Assembly (NCBI GenBank): GCA_963669155.1
Contig: OZ022593.1
Span: 5,906,368 to 5,970,367 of the forward strand
Length of the DNA stretch: 64,000 nt
DNA from: Arbacia lixula
Taxonomy: Eukaryota; Echinodermata; Echinoidea; Arbacioida; Arbaciidae
Direction of reading: 5' to 3'
Shown here: positions 23,399-36,730 of the stretch, piece by piece
How the letters are laid out: every line of letters starts with the position of its first letter
How positions within the stretch are numbered: position 1 is the first letter of the stretch
Program-made: the position numbers and the translations under genes
The notes under the pieces: model-generated
The model's input: only the letters and a program-made list of their open reading frames with translations
Database searches by the model: none
Told to the model about the DNA's origin: nothing

Positions 23399-23470
23399 TA
23401 AAGGGATATCCACCCTGAAGTTAAGTTGGATTCAATCTCCAACTTAATTTCAGGGTGAACTTTCCCTTTA
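23399..23470. repeat. Minimal family II hairpin (ends only)
   Basis: The arms TAAAGGGATATCCACCCTGA, AGTTAAGTTGGA (23399-23430) and TCCAACTTAATTTCAGGGTG, AACTTTCCCTTTA (23438-23470) are separated by only 7 bp. Both arms match the ends of the 370-500 bp family II elements, so the interior has been lost. Confidence 0.9.
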
Positions 23471-24279
23471 ATCGCTCTGAGCAGTGAGCCCTCCTGTAAT
23501 CTTTTGCCCTAATGGAGATGGTGACAACTATGCGTAAGAATACAGTATGAAAATGTCCCGAGGCCCATGCTGTCAAAACACGATAAATGTACTTATGCTT
23601 TGATCAAAGGTGGGAGGTACATGTACCATTTGAGCACAAAAATCACTACAAATTGACCAATTTGAGCACAGAAAAAGCATTTGACCAGGTTCCAAAAACA
23701 GATTTTGGCCTGCAGATTGACAAATCTTTGTAAAGAAAGAAAAAAAAATAATCAAAATTTGTTTTCTTTTTTTTTGTTTTTATTATCATTATTATTATTA
23801 TTATTTTTTTTTTTTTTTTGGGGGGGGGGGGAGGGGGATTTCCTTAGAGAATCTTCCTTGTATTGAACACATTGTCATTGTATAAAGCTCAGTTGCTCTT
23901 ATCCTCTACAGTGGTTCACTTAGTATGCGTACTAAACCTAAACCAACTCTATGGGGCAAGAAGAAACGCAATATACAAAGTGTAAGTCTGTCATAAAATC
24001 AATGATTTGTCACAGAAACACAGTGCAGTGACTCAATGTAGCTATGAAATGGACAAAATCACTCATCATAGTGATTCTGTACAACAAACCATTGATTTTG
24101 TGACAGAATCACACAATATACATTCGCCCTTTCAGTCCTATGGGACTGGAAGGGTCGATCCACTCTTGGCAATATGGGCCATTTTGCAACAACATACATT
24201 GCATGTGGCTGCAATGGAAATTAACTCTCACCATGTTGAAATAGGAACAAATTGGGGTATCTCATTTAGCACAAGTACA

Positions 24280-24387
24280 GGGGCCATATTCATGAATCCA
24301 TACTAAGCCTAGTTAGGCACTAAAGTGCATTCAACTACATGCTGTCGTAACTAACTAGGCTGGTAAGGTTTTAATAAATATGGCCCC
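24280..24387. mobile_element. Short MITE with GGGGCCATATT ends
   Basis: GGGGCCATATTCATGAATCC at the left pairs with AATAAATATGGCCCC at the right, and inner CTAAGCCTAGTTAG pairs with CTAACTAGGCTGG. Confidence 0.8.
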
Positions 24388-24537
24388 AGGTCTCCAGTCG
24401 TGCGTTAAGTTGTTCGTAGCTTACGACCAGCTTGGTGATACACACCTTAGATTTGGCGAGATAGCCTCATCACTCTCATGTCCTTCTCAGCCTTGCATTG
24501 ACAGGGAGAGGAGAGTAGTCTTATCAGTACCAAACCA

Positions 24538-24691
24538 GGGCCTCGTTGCATAAAACTTACCATCAATGGTAACTCTGTTATCAATGGTACCTACCATGGT
24601 AACACCGCTCGACAGCCAATCAAATTCAAGGTTTCCATAGAAGTTGTCATTGGCAGCAAAGTTACCATCAAGTTTTATGCAAAAGGTCCCA
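24538..24691. mobile_element. Family I MITE
   Basis: The ends CTCGTTGCATAAAACTTACC and GGTCCC/TTTTGCATAAAACTTGATGG (right end read on the minus strand) are inverted. The core has CCATGGTAACACCGCTCGAC, AGCCAATCAAATTCAAGG. Confidence 0.88.
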
Positions 24692-26934
24692 GAATCTACA
24701 CTTGAGGTAACTTGGAGTAGAAATGTGAGGCAGCCTGGAGACGAGACTACTTAGAACGATGCAAGTCACTTCCACTCTCAAGACGCATTCCCAAAGCAGA
24801 ATCTTACAGTAGCTGAGCACAGCACACCTTGATCAATTTGGCCCCAAATTCCTAATTCACCCATTGTACGTGCTCGCCATCAGCCTACCACATACTGTAT
24901 ATGCCATATATTTAGCAAGTCTACTGGTAATTTTTTGCGAATCTGTACTTCAACGATTTTGCAAGTGGCTAAATTCGCAATCATGGAGTACCAGTACTGA
25001 TTGTACATGTGCGTGTTCATGTCGGGATCAAAGTGAACTTTTTTGCATGTTGTTAAATCTGCGAATAGCACCCAACTCCTAAAAATACCCCCCCCCCCCC
25101 ACCCCCCTATATCTCAGTGTATATGGCGTATCACAGCGTTTTTACGAACCATCAAAACTGTACAGTGTACAGAGCACGGATTTGATGCTTCGTACAAAAA
25201 CCTGACAATATGAATTAAAGGAGAACATAACCCTATTTCATAAATAGTGCACACCATGCTTTTTAAAACCCTATCATTCAAGATGTGAAGGAAATCAAAC
25301 TGACTCATGATAAGTGAACACAGTTTCTATTTTGGGAATCATCTGAAGGGGATTGAGTGAAATAAAAAATTCTGTTTCAGGTTAATGTAACTTCGTTAAT
25401 TCAAAAGATTTGGATCCCCTTTACAGTATGTTACCGGACTTTATTCATTAATTACCCGTTTATATAATATGACTGTGCACATCTCATTTTTCTTTTCTCA
25501 ACACAGCATCTTATCATTTTAAAGACGAACAACTTTTGTGTTTATATCCTCCTCATTCCTATTCTAGAACTTTTTTTTCTACAAAAAATAAATCCTGAAA
25601 TCTGAGCAATTTTGAATTAATTTGCTTCCTTCCTCTCAGTCCTGCTTTGAGTCATCATAAATTGTCAAAATAAAGGAGAAAAAAAAAACCCACAGCAACA
25701 CTCCACTCGTCTAGTCTGCAGGCAAAGATTCAAAAGCATTATGTTGACCCTTTGCGAAATGTGCTTCTGATTTAGTTCTTTCCACAATTCCACTTGTTGC
25801 AATTCTTTGGTAGCTTTGGGAAAGTAATTGTTAAAAGGAAGAGTCATATTGTGTTCAATTGCCCCCATGTTTGAATTAGTGGTCAGAAAGGGTAATCATA
25901 TTGACCAACTGAAATGTATTTTCAATGTTCTAAACATCTGATGCATTGGTTGACTTCTTTCTCCTAATAGTTCCCCTTCTTCCTGACAAAGGTCTACCAT
26001 TCACACATGCAGAGAGGAGTCTTTCCTCTTAATATATGGACTTTTTTTTTTTTTTAATAAAATATGCCATTTTGGTTTCAGAGAACATTGACAGAACACG
26101 GTTAACTAGATTAAATTAAAACCTACAAAACAATTGTTATACCCCCTCCCCCTCCCCTTCCACAATTGTTAAGATGCAAAGATGAGTTACCACTCAAGAT
26201 ATATTTCTTCATATTATACAATGCTAGCAGGTACACGAGTACAAAGAAAAGGGGGTATAAACCTCAGAAAGCCTGCAGAAATTTGTTAATGGCCAGAGTA
26301 AAATGATTTCCAACCCCCCCAAAAAAAGTTAGTTATAAAAAATTATTGCATACTTCTGATAAATTTCTTAATCCATAATTTATACACAATATCAAAAGGA
26401 AAAGGCTTAAAACAGCCTGCATTCCACAGCAGAAATTAATTAATGGCCAAAGCAGCAGAACGTAAATTATGCATTCCAAAAAGAAGCAATGACAATTAGA
26501 AAGGCATGGGAGTATCACACCAGCTCTGTGAAAGATATCTGCAAAGTTCATTCATTCAATGCCATCAACGCCACACTGAGAAATAGCACCGATTCAACTA
26601 CATACCAAATCTATGGGCTTTACCTGAATGTCAGAAAGATAAACACATATACAGGTAAGTGAGATTTCCCCCAATAACAGATAAAATTACAGATTGATGG
26701 ATTGATTGACACTTTGTACACAAAATCAAATTGGAACAAACTGAGGTGAACTCACTAGCCATATACAAGTAACAATGTTTTTCTATTAAAAATATATTTG
26801 TGCAGTTGTTGGATATATAATCTTTATACAGAAAATTTAATCGCCCTGTTTTCAATTTTGTTGATTCTCTGCCATGCAATGATACTTTATCCAAGGGCTT
26901 GTCTCCTTCAGGGGCTAACACAACCCCCCCCCCC

Positions 26935-27370
26935 GAGTGACTTTCTCACTATGTTTCACTGTTTGATTGTGTGCATAATATAAAACCTATTACAGCCACA
27001 TTACATGTTGTTCCTATCAGAGACGAGCCAACATAAATAGATGACAAATAAACATGATTTGAATTTCTACCTGGACATTGTGTGTAATCTGAGATTCTTT
27101 TCACTGAGTTTCACTGTATGACTGTTTAGACCATACTACAGCCACATAACATGTTCCTTTTTTAATTAAGATTTTCATGAGTTTCTAACTGGACTTTGTA
27201 ATCCAAGATACTTTTCACTGAGCTTCACTGCATGACTGTGTGCATAATATAGAACCTGATGACCACTAAATTACATGATAATCCTTTCAGAGGACAAAGA
27301 GACATGATTTGAATTGAAAAAAAATGAAAAAATTCATGAGTTTCTAACTGGACTTTGTTTATAATCCCAG
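26935..27370 (+). repeat. Diverged tandem repeat, about three copies
   Basis: TTTCACTG[AG][GC]TTCACTG, ATGACTGTGTGCATAATATA and GAACCT/ACAGCCACATTACATG blocks recur at about 26950, 27095 and 27210. ATTTGAATTTCTACCTGGAC-like linkers recur at 27056, 27180 and 27340. Confidence 0.7.
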
Positions 27371-28885
27371 ATACTTCTCTCACATCCCCCTTCACTCAAT
27401 CCCACAGTGTACACTTACTGCATATCTGCCACAAAAGAAAAAGGCAAGCATATTGCGAAGCCTGGGTACAATCTAAGGCTATGGATAATGCGTGTCAAAA
27501 CAGATATGCTATCATGAAACAATATGAACAAAAATCCCACATCTTTTTCACATCTTTCCCTATTGCATCATACTTTCATAACAGAATATATATTCTTTGT
27601 GGTCTTCATGAGATTTTGTTACATTTCTTTGTCCTTAATGGAAAGAGAAACTAACAAACAAACAGTATTTCACTTTCATTGGCCATGGCTCAGATGAGGC
27701 TGCTAAGCCTGTGTGGGCTGCACAAATATATGACCAGAAATTCACATAAATTATGAACACTTTCTGTACACATTAGTGTACATAAGCGTAATATACATTT
27801 CATGATAGATCCTAATCTTGGACCAATTATGCTTCAATAACAACACAATCTCTGTCATATTTCATGCAAGCTAGACTGCTGGATAGGGGATGAAAAAACC
27901 CAGCGTAAACATAAAGGACATATTCTGAGAATCGAGGTAAAAGAGGAGAGAAAGGTCTTCATTAAAATTGAACCCACACACAATTCACACGGCAAATACT
28001 TCAGAGATTTGGAGTTGCACAGAATGGTATTGGCAAGTCAAAGATAGAGAATATATGCATAAGCCACACCCACAATCTCATCACCCGTTGTGAGGAAGAT
28101 GCCATGGTGACGATGCCGTACACAAGTGAACGGACAAACATATTACCCACAAGTGGAAAGAAAAGATAATTTTGTCATGATTAAAAGACATAGGAACATA
28201 GACCCCCAAGACAATACGAACAAAAGACAACCCAAGCAACAAATGCAGCCAGAACAGTGACACAAACAAATCAAATCCTGCTTGCGATAAATACAGGAGT
28301 ATAAACCAAGCAATCCACATGTACGTGTACATCTCAGGGAACATATATACAAAAAGTGCAGGATATATATCTATATATAAACATGAAATTAGGCTCAAAG
28401 GCATGCACATCGAACCAGTCATGGTCCTTCATTCTGTCATGTTATCTACACATGTTATCTTTCAGTTATTAAAAATCGTACATAGATTTGAACATTTGTG
28501 ATGGTTATAAGTTAAAAGACGAATCTATACATCTCTACACTGACTATGGGATCCACGCACCATATTGTTCGACTACCAAACTCAAAACCTGTGTAACACT
28601 ATTCACCCAACAACATTTCAGGAAATGACCAGAAGATAACCAAAAAATCTCTCCGATATACAAAAACTATGAATCCTTTTATGACCATGCAAACTATACT
28701 GAACATAAAAGAGGAATGAACAATATGATACATAGACTAGGGGTACACAATTTCATATTGAAACAGAACTTGTCTAAATTGGTTGGTGTTTGATGTTGTT
28801 GGGGGGGGGGGGGGTCTTTTTTTTAACAAAACTTCATTTTTTACATTGTTAGGAGAAAAACTACAAATCAATGGCTAGTTCAGTG

Positions 28886-29343
28886 CTCTAAAGGTAGTGA
28901 CGTCCCTTTTGCAGACAAAAACCAAATTCTTTCAAACATTGCATGGACCACAAGTACAGCATATAGATCAAATTTGTGAAATAGGAAACTTACCAGTCAC
29001 GAAGAATACAAACGTGTGAAAAACATAGTTATTCGTAGTTTGAAATGCAAAATGATACACTTCATAAGAAACATTCTTGCATAATACATTTAATCTGACT
29101 GACTCAATAAAATTGTGATGTACATACAACATTGGCAGTATCAGGGTCTAAAGGTATTAGGCACTTTGTTTCATCTATCCTCCCAAAATAAGAAATGGAA
29201 AAGTCAATGTGTCCCCATTAAAGTAGTCTCTAATTCTCATTCTTAGAGATGATTGTAAGCAGTTTTTTCTTCTTTTTTTTATGCCAAGCTATTTATTAAA
29301 TTTTATATTATAGGCCTGCAAAAGGGATGGACCACCTTTAAAG
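28886..29343. mobile_element. TIR element related to family III
   Basis: The left end CTAAAGGTAGTGACGTCCCT, TTTGCAG and the right end CTGCAAAAGGGATGGACCAC, CTTTAAAG are complementary over about 27 bp. The interior is AT-rich and non-coding. Confidence 0.75.
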
Positions 29344-31167
29344 GAAAAATAGAAAATGAAATAGCAGACCTCAGTATCCCCTGGCTCAGCAATCTTTACC
29401 AACAATTAATCTATCACTTAGAAATGTATGAATGTCTACAAACAGAAGATTATGCATGATTCTTCTGTGATCACTTTCTCTTGTTGAGATGCATAACCCG
29501 GGTTAAAAACCAGCCTTGCGTACATAGAATATTGATTTGGAATACATAGAATATTATAATCATACTCGTGAACCCAGTAAAGAATTTCTAAAAATTTATT
29601 CCAAGGATATTAATGGATCAAATTGAATCTTCAATGCAATCACTGCAAAATTATAACATCCCTCAACTCAACAATGTTTCAATTTCAGCTTGATTACTAA
29701 ACATAATCATTCAGTTATTATGAATAAAAAGTATAAAGTGTGTTTCATAGCATATAGTATTTTGCAATTTTGCAGGTGACGGACATGGTAGTGAAATTGG
29801 ACAATCAAGCTTTTTTGAAATTTTTATTTTTGTGATCCACAAACATCTGCAAGGAAGACTTGAACATTCTTTTTTCTTGACATGGAAATGGAACATAAAT
29901 GTGAGACAGTGCAAAATAAGCTTCCCAATGATTCCCAATTCCTGAAAATGGTCAAAATCAATGAATGTCAACTTTTAAATGAGCAAACTTATTTGCTCCC
30001 TTCCACAGAAAGGGAAAAATAAAATGACAACTTGCGGGACTACTTTTCAAGCTTGACATGATGAAACACAAACACATGACCATGTTGTGCATTAAAAGCT
30101 TAGGGAAAAAAAATCAAGCTTGACATGGGCTCTTTTGTTATCTGCATGGGCATTTCCTTGCAATTTTCACTGGGGGGAGGAGAGGGGAGTGCTGTCTCCG
30201 AAAGAAGCAAGTAAGCTCACTCCTCTGGTTTCAATATCACAATAATATTTTTCACAGATTATAATCTCAATATGTGTGAGTCATGAATTTTTAATGAGAC
30301 ATTTTGATTCTTTGAACTAATTTCCACATTTTGCCAATTTTAATAGGTTGTTTATTCCCCCCCCCCCCCCTGGTTCCTAACTTTTTAAAAAATTATATTG
30401 CAGAAATCCATGGTGATGCTTGCAATGATACGGTCAAGAGATCAATGTATCGATAGTAACTTACGATGAATATTGATCATACATGTAGCTTGTGAGGATC
30501 TATGGCAACTACCAGTAAACCATTGATTGCAAAATTATAGACTAGCTGGGGATGCAACATAAAGCAGTGATGGTGTGTGACAGTTGGGAGAATTGCATTA
30601 GATAGCAAATTTGCAATTGTTGCAAGGTTGCTAGTTAGTACAACCCAACCTTTGTAATACAGGCCCCTACTTTACTAATTAATGTAGACTTACATTATTT
30701 CAACATGACAAAAGATATTTTGAAACTTTTTTCTCAACAAAAAAGACAGAAGTTAGCGTTGTAAAACCATAAAACCGTAATAATTATATCCTTAATTTTT
30801 GGATTTGGATTTGGATTTGATTGCCAGTATTTCAAAGACCATTCTCCAACAAACCTTTATCCAATGCATTTTTCAATTTAAAGGTTTATCTCCTTCATGA
30901 AGTTGAAGACTCAACGATTTACTGGCTATCCAGAAATTTAAAAAAAATGCATTATTTCTGCAAGTCTGAACAGGGAATACTTCTAGTACTTTAATTCAAA
31001 TACATCTTTTTAGATACTACATAGGTGAACTCCAAATAGTTAAGCTATATAAACAAACAAGACATTCTAGAACTATGGGTTATTACTACCAGAAACCCAG
31101 ATGTATCCATCAGACATGCAAGTACACTCCGACATGACATGGAAAGGGAAGACGCTAAGACTAAATC

Positions 31168-31328
31168 AGGGCCCTGTTGCATAAATAGATTTTAAATTGT
31201 CGTAACTTATAATCAATGGCAACTAGCATAGAAGCAGCCAATCAGCTCTCAAGTTTGGAGTTGTTCTTTGGGAGTTACCAGCAATGAGGAAGTTACAACA
31301 ATCGACAATCTATCTGCAACAGGGGTCA
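31168..31328. mobile_element. Diverged family I-type MITE
   Basis: AGGGCCCTGTTGCATAAATA and CTATCTGCAACAGGGGTC are inverted ends. The inner TTGTCGTAACTTATAATCAA pairs with GAAGTTACAACAATCGACAA. Confidence 0.75.
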
Positions 31329-31987
31329 GATGCTATAATTACTCAGAAAGGTTTGAAGGGAAAGGGTATGTTCTTGCTACATACTTGTTTGGCTATAGAG
31401 CTGTGACTCAGAGAATGGTTAAGGGTACATATAAACAGGTGTATGGTTTAACCTTCTCAGTACCATGGTGCAGATTTTGTGGTGTAAAAGGTTTTAATAA
31501 CTTGGGACCAAGAAGATTAAACTAAACAGAATTAGACTATAAGAGGATCATTTTTTTTCCTTAGAGACTTTCTGGTAGAGATGAACCTCATGTACACACC
31601 TACATGTAGAGACAAAAGGGTGCAGAAAAGAATACCACTTCACGTGAGGTTGGAACCGGCTATGTCGTGTTAACACACCCCTTACAGACCACCAACCATT
31701 AACTTCCTTTTTTAGGCTCATCTCTATCAGCCTGAAGTTGGTTGAATTAGCCCGATGTTTCAAATTCCTGAAACATACTTCATCATTATAAAGGGCTAAA
31801 TGAAACCAATCCAATCATTAGAAATCTTCTAAAAAAGGAAGAGGCCTGCTATTTTTGCAGACCAATGCCACAATTGTCGAATTAACATGCACACGGACGT
31901 AAAAATAACCCTAGTGCAAGATTTATGTTTTTGTGGCAGATCGGGATATTTTCCAACTTCAGGCTAGGGAGGCACTCACGATGATAG

Positions 31988-32123
31988 TGTGTAAGTGTGT
32001 ATGTGTGTGTGTGTAAGTGTGTGTAAGTGTGTGTAAGTGTGTGTAAGTGTGTAAGTGTGTAAGTGTGTAAGTGTGTGAGTGTGTAAGTGTGTAAGCGTGT
32101 GTGTGTGTGTGTGTGTGTGGTTT
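31988..32123 (+). repeat. GTGTAA/GT microsatellite
   Basis: Repeated GTGTGTAA and GTGTGT units without interruption by unique sequence. Confidence 0.95.
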
Positions 32124-32369
32124 AATGAGTGAGTGATGATGTGATCAAGTGGGGGAAAAAGCCATGATGGAGAGAGAAGCTTTGGAGGAAGATTTCTCTG
32201 CCCTGCTACCTGTCATCAACATGGGCACATTCAGACGGGAGGACTGTGGTGGTATGGGTGTCGGGAAATCACAATATGTTCTTTTGTTAAGCAGACATAA
32301 ATTGAAAGGGCCTCTTTTGAAGTTTGTCTGTGTAACAAAAGACCATGTTCATAATGAATGCAAGGGGAA

Positions 32370-32580
32370 TCTGGGTGGGGTGGGGTGAGAGTGGGGTGTG
32401 GAAATGGGTGGGGTGGGGTGTGGAAAGGGGTGGGGTGGGTATTGAGGGAGGGGTGTGTGGTTAATAGCAGAGAGGTAGGGTATGGTGGTAAGGTATTCAT
32501 TGAGCTGGGTAGGGTCAAGTTTGGAAAGAAGGGGGGGGGGGGTGGGGTGGGTGGGTGGGGAAGGTAGTGGTGGGGTGTAG
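32370..32580 (+). repeat. GGGGTG-rich low-complexity tract
   Basis: GGGGTGGGG, GGTGTGGAAAGGGG and poly-G runs. Proline/threonine-rich frames on the minus strand are by-products. Confidence 0.9.
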
Positions 32581-32984
32581 ACATATAGGATTATGGATTC
32601 TTTTTGAGCTGAAGGTGGGCGAGTACCCAACATTCTGAATCCCGTTCAAGTTACCCGTTCCCAATGTGAGTCAGATGATGGGCGTGAAACCATGAAACCA
32701 TGTATGTGTATACATGTATGTATGCGTGTGTGTGTAAGTTTGGGTATGTGTGAACGAGGTGATGTACACTACAGGACATAGCACATGTGGGACTGGGGTA
32801 TATGGATGTAGGCTACAAACACTACGTCGAAACACAAGCCGCAGTCCTATCAACTTACTTGCCCCCTCGTCTGAGCACAGGATAGTGGAAGAAGAAACAA
32901 CGTACACATAAATGAGTTTAGAGTCATCAAGTTTTCCACATGGAAGACGCATCATGGCACATCTCACACAAACAAACACTCTGA

Positions 32985-33115
32985 TGTGTATATTCCACAT
33001 ACCGTTTGAGTATATTTCACATGTGCAAATATCATGTGTATATTTCACATACCGTATGTGTATATTTCACAAACATATACTTCTATGTGTATATTCCACA
33101 TACAGACATTTCTAT
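32985..33115 (+). repeat. Short tandem repeat of TGTGTATATTTCACATA units
   Basis: The ATGTGTATATTYCACATA motif recurs about five times at intervals of 20-34 bp and each copy is nearly palindromic with its neighbour (TATGTG/CACATA). Confidence 0.75.
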
Positions 33116-33864
33116 ATGTTTGGACTAGTCATATTACTTTTTTGGGTCACAAAATTGAATTTGGCAACAAGTGTATTTTCCAAAATGTAATGGCCATTTT
33201 TTTAGGCAGCAAAAGCTAGTCATTCACAGGCAATTTGCAGGAATACCATCCTAACCAAAAAGAAGTATGATATGACTTGTCCACATATTTGCTGTTAGAG
33301 GCAGGTAAAGCCAGAAAATTGACATTCAAGAAAAATATACAATTTGAACTACTATCAACACATAACTTACTTCTTTCAAATTCAAGTGGAATATAAAATA
33401 AACAACTCATTCTAAAAAAATTAATGACTTTATTATTGAAAGTTGGAGATGATAACATGCACACTGCTTATCACAGAGTATTAAGCAAAATAGTACACAA
33501 TAAATAGTAAATAATTTGTTAAGCACTAACATTTAGCATTAAGCTGTAGTTAATAATATGTAGCCAGAGTATGATATGCTGTACGATATTGCTGCTGTAC
33601 CTTCAGAAAATTTGCATTATACTGCATGCAAGCTATACCCATACAGCTACATGTATGAATACAGATTCAGAATAGATTGCGTAATGTTATATGAGCCAGT
33701 TGTCACAAAGTACAATATGATGGAATACTGTTAATGGATATAGACAACACAAACACTAGAGACGTGGTAAAGTTCTGAGTTCAATGTACTAGACACTGTT
33801 GATGGTACAGAAGTAGAGAAGAGAAACAGACAGTCCCTATAGACAGGGAGGGTATACAAAGAGG

Positions 33865-33865
<1 letters not shown>

Positions 33866-33927
<62 letters not shown>

Positions 33928-34338
33928 AGACAGAGAGACAGAGAGAGACAGAGAGAGAGAGAGAGCTGGAGGAAGAGAGAAAAGGGGAGAGAGAGGAAGG
34001 GTAAAAGGAGAAAGAATGAAAAAAAAACAAAGACAAAGGGAGAAGGGAAGAAAGAGAGAGATAGGCAGAGAGTAGAAAAGGAAAGAAGAAACAGAAAGAA
34101 AGGAAAAAGAGGAGAAAAGAGAAAATGCAAGAGAAAGAAATAGGTCAAAGGAGGGGTACGGGAGAGAGAAAGATTAAATACAAATTTTAAAGGAGGAAGG
34201 GAAACAGAAAAATAGAGACAGAGAGAGGCATGACGTTGAAATGGAGAAAGAAAGAGATGGAAAAGTATTAAGGGAGATGGGGAGACAGACACAAAGAGAT
34301 GGAGGGAGGGATAAGAGATTGAGACAAAAGACAGATGA

Positions 34339-34405
<67 letters not shown>
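33866..34405 (+). repeat. GA microsatellite tract
   Basis: Two uninterrupted (GA)n runs (about 33870-33918 and 34346-34405) joined by purine-rich imperfect sequence. Serine/leucine frames on the minus strand are artefacts. Confidence 0.95.
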
Positions 34406-34407
<2 letters not shown>

Positions 34408-35819
34408 TATCTCCCTGATGTATGAGAAAATATAAAGTGCAAATCCCAATAGAATCACACTCAAACTTCATGGACTTTTGCTTTTGTTGCTGGTGGATGG
34501 GTATTATCCAACACAAAATGAAAGTAAAATGGTAACGAAAGATTAAACTCCGTGTTATATATACTGGTTTTTTTTTTATCAGCATAAATTTCCTACACAA
34601 TGGGCAACGATTAAGAAAATGTGAATCTAATTGTATACTTCAATCCTGTAACAAAATTAGTATGTGAAAATAATTAGATATGATGAATGAATATTAACAT
34701 GTAGGCACCTCACACACCATTTGTATTAAAAATAAAAACTTTCCATATTATCATAATTATATAATTACCCCTTGATTAAGAGAGATAAAAGAAACCAGAA
34801 AAGTCTATTAGACTGAACAATTGGAGGAGAAATAACTGGAAGAAAACTGCAACAAAATAATGTAAGAATAGAGTAGACAGATGGTGGTAAGACCTGAGAG
34901 GAATAAAAAAATTGTTAGGATATAAGAAAAGAACAGCATCTCAAAGATGAGCAATGTATGGATACAGGGGCAGAGAGAGCAGAGGGGGGTGGTAGAGAAA
35001 GAGAGAAGCACACATATTAGGGACACAGAGAAAGGGAAAGGGTAGACTTGAGAGAAAGACCAAGACTACAGAGAGGGGGAGTAAACAGTGGGGGGGGGGG
35101 GATATAGGGAGTGAGAGAAAGAGAGGGGGAGAGATACAGATACAGATAGAGACAAAGAGAGATGTAGATCTAGACAGAGGTACTAAGAGTAGGAATACAG
35201 ATAGCGGTAGAAAGAAGAGTCGACCAAGAAACCTGCAAGGTGGACAGGGCGACAGAGACTCAATGAATAATGGGTAATTGATGAAGAAAAGATGAGGAGA
35301 TGGACAAGAAAGAAAAATGAAAAATGATGAAGAATAGCCTAAAAATGGGAAGAAACAGGAGAAACCCTGAAGTTCCGAAACAGAAAATCGTATGAAGAAG
35401 AGAAAAGCCAGAAAAGCCAGACAAGGGGAAACTAGAACAACTAGGACTGGACATCAACACTTGCCCTATTGCTCTGTCAACCAATCTTCAGCAACAAAAT
35501 TTTAAGCGAGGTTTGTAAGGTTTGCTCGCTCCTTCAAGGTGGCCAAAAACATTTTGAAATCCATGGTTTCAGCAATTTAGCAACTAAAACATATTATTTG
35601 CGAAATAAACACTGAATTCTTTGAAAGTCTGCCAGGGCAGTAAGAGAGTTTTTATGAGTGTCCAGTCCTTGGAACGATGAAAAGAAAAAGATGAACAATG
35701 AAAAGAAAAAGATGAATAAGGAAAAGAAGAAGAGGACCGAAAGATTCCCGCTTGATGAAATGACGGAAAGGAGAGGAGGAAGAGGAGAGGAGTTGCTTCC
35801 CTGACATTTGGATTCTTAC
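34406..35819. other. Intron sequence upstream of the micro-exon donor
   Basis: AT-rich sequence with further GA-rich patches (34950-35240, 35290-35450) and two AAAAGAAAAAGATGAA repeats (35680-35720) downstream of the micro-exon on the minus strand. These give CT-rich RNA close to the micro-exon donor. Confidence 0.6.
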
Positions 35820-35849
35820 CTCCATCGGCACTACCCTCTGCAGTGGTAT
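35820..35849 (-). CDS. PPP3CA: Candidate 30-nt cassette micro-exon of calcineurin A
   Basis: On the minus strand, GTGTGTTTTCAG is followed by 30 nt and then GTAAGAATC. The exon starts with two bases that complete a codon after the G carried from 51801-51878 and ends with one base carried to 19592-19676, so inclusion and skipping both keep frame. It encodes DTTAEGSADG. It would lie between the acidic [13 protein letters not shown] stretch and the calmodulin-binding helix. Seen directly: splice motifs, length and phase. Inferred: that it is used. A chance match in 32 kb is possible. Confidence 0.6.
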
Positions 35850-36730
35850 CTGAAAACACACATGATATATGGGAGGTATGGTGGTCAAACATGGCTGTTA
35901 CACAACTCAAGATGAAAACAAGTCAACTCGTCACAAACTCATGCCACCCCACCCAGCAAACAGACATGCTTTCAATGCAAAATCACACCATCCAGCGCTT
36001 ACAGCTTTCTGCCGTTCACCCTTCATGTGCCAAACTGCTGCTCTATGGGATTTGCGTGTATTACTTGTGCCAATAGGTATCAAAGGCACGTACAGGATTA
36101 ATGCTACAAGTTGCTACCTGATGGTATTTCTTCATCCATCCGAATATCATTTGAACACTTTTCACTCCAGAGGACCACACTCTGGACTATCCTGTGATCG
36201 GTTTACATCAATATGGACCCAATTTGTTGGTGCATATTTTTGTGGTGAATTCCCGTTTCCTTGACCAGCCCCCCAAACTGGAAAATTGTAGAAACTTTTT
36301 CCTCTGAACAACCCTTAAAGTCTTAAACAGTTTTGAAACATCTTTGAATGTCTTCCTATTCCCCCGAATTGGCTGCACGCCATGTACTTTAATCCTTCAA
36401 CAATTTTATCATTTGAGATGTGCAGTTGTGTTTTTGAGTTGCATGGGTGACATCGCTACTTGTATTGGGTTCAATGCGCATTCCTTACCTCACGACAAAC
36501 AATGGTCATTTCCATTCATTCCTTCATTCACTCCTTCAATCTTCTGCCTGTCTGCTTATTCATTCATTTATTCATTCATTCATTCATCATGCAATGGTTT
36601 CAATGCTGATGACTGAAGTTGAAATGAAGTCTCAGGCGTGATCACACAAAAGCATTTTCCTGCGCCGACAGAATGTGGCACCTGATTGACACTAAGAGCA
36701 CTCTGTTTTCAAGAAATACATTTACTCCAC

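Noticed and set aside
28081..28422. 113-codon hydrophobic minus-strand frame
   Set aside because: High Leu/Phe/Tyr content is expected from AT-rich sequence. No splice sites or recognisable motif were seen, so it is probably chance.
33731..34600. Ser/Leu-rich minus-strand frames
   Set aside because: Created by the GA microsatellites.
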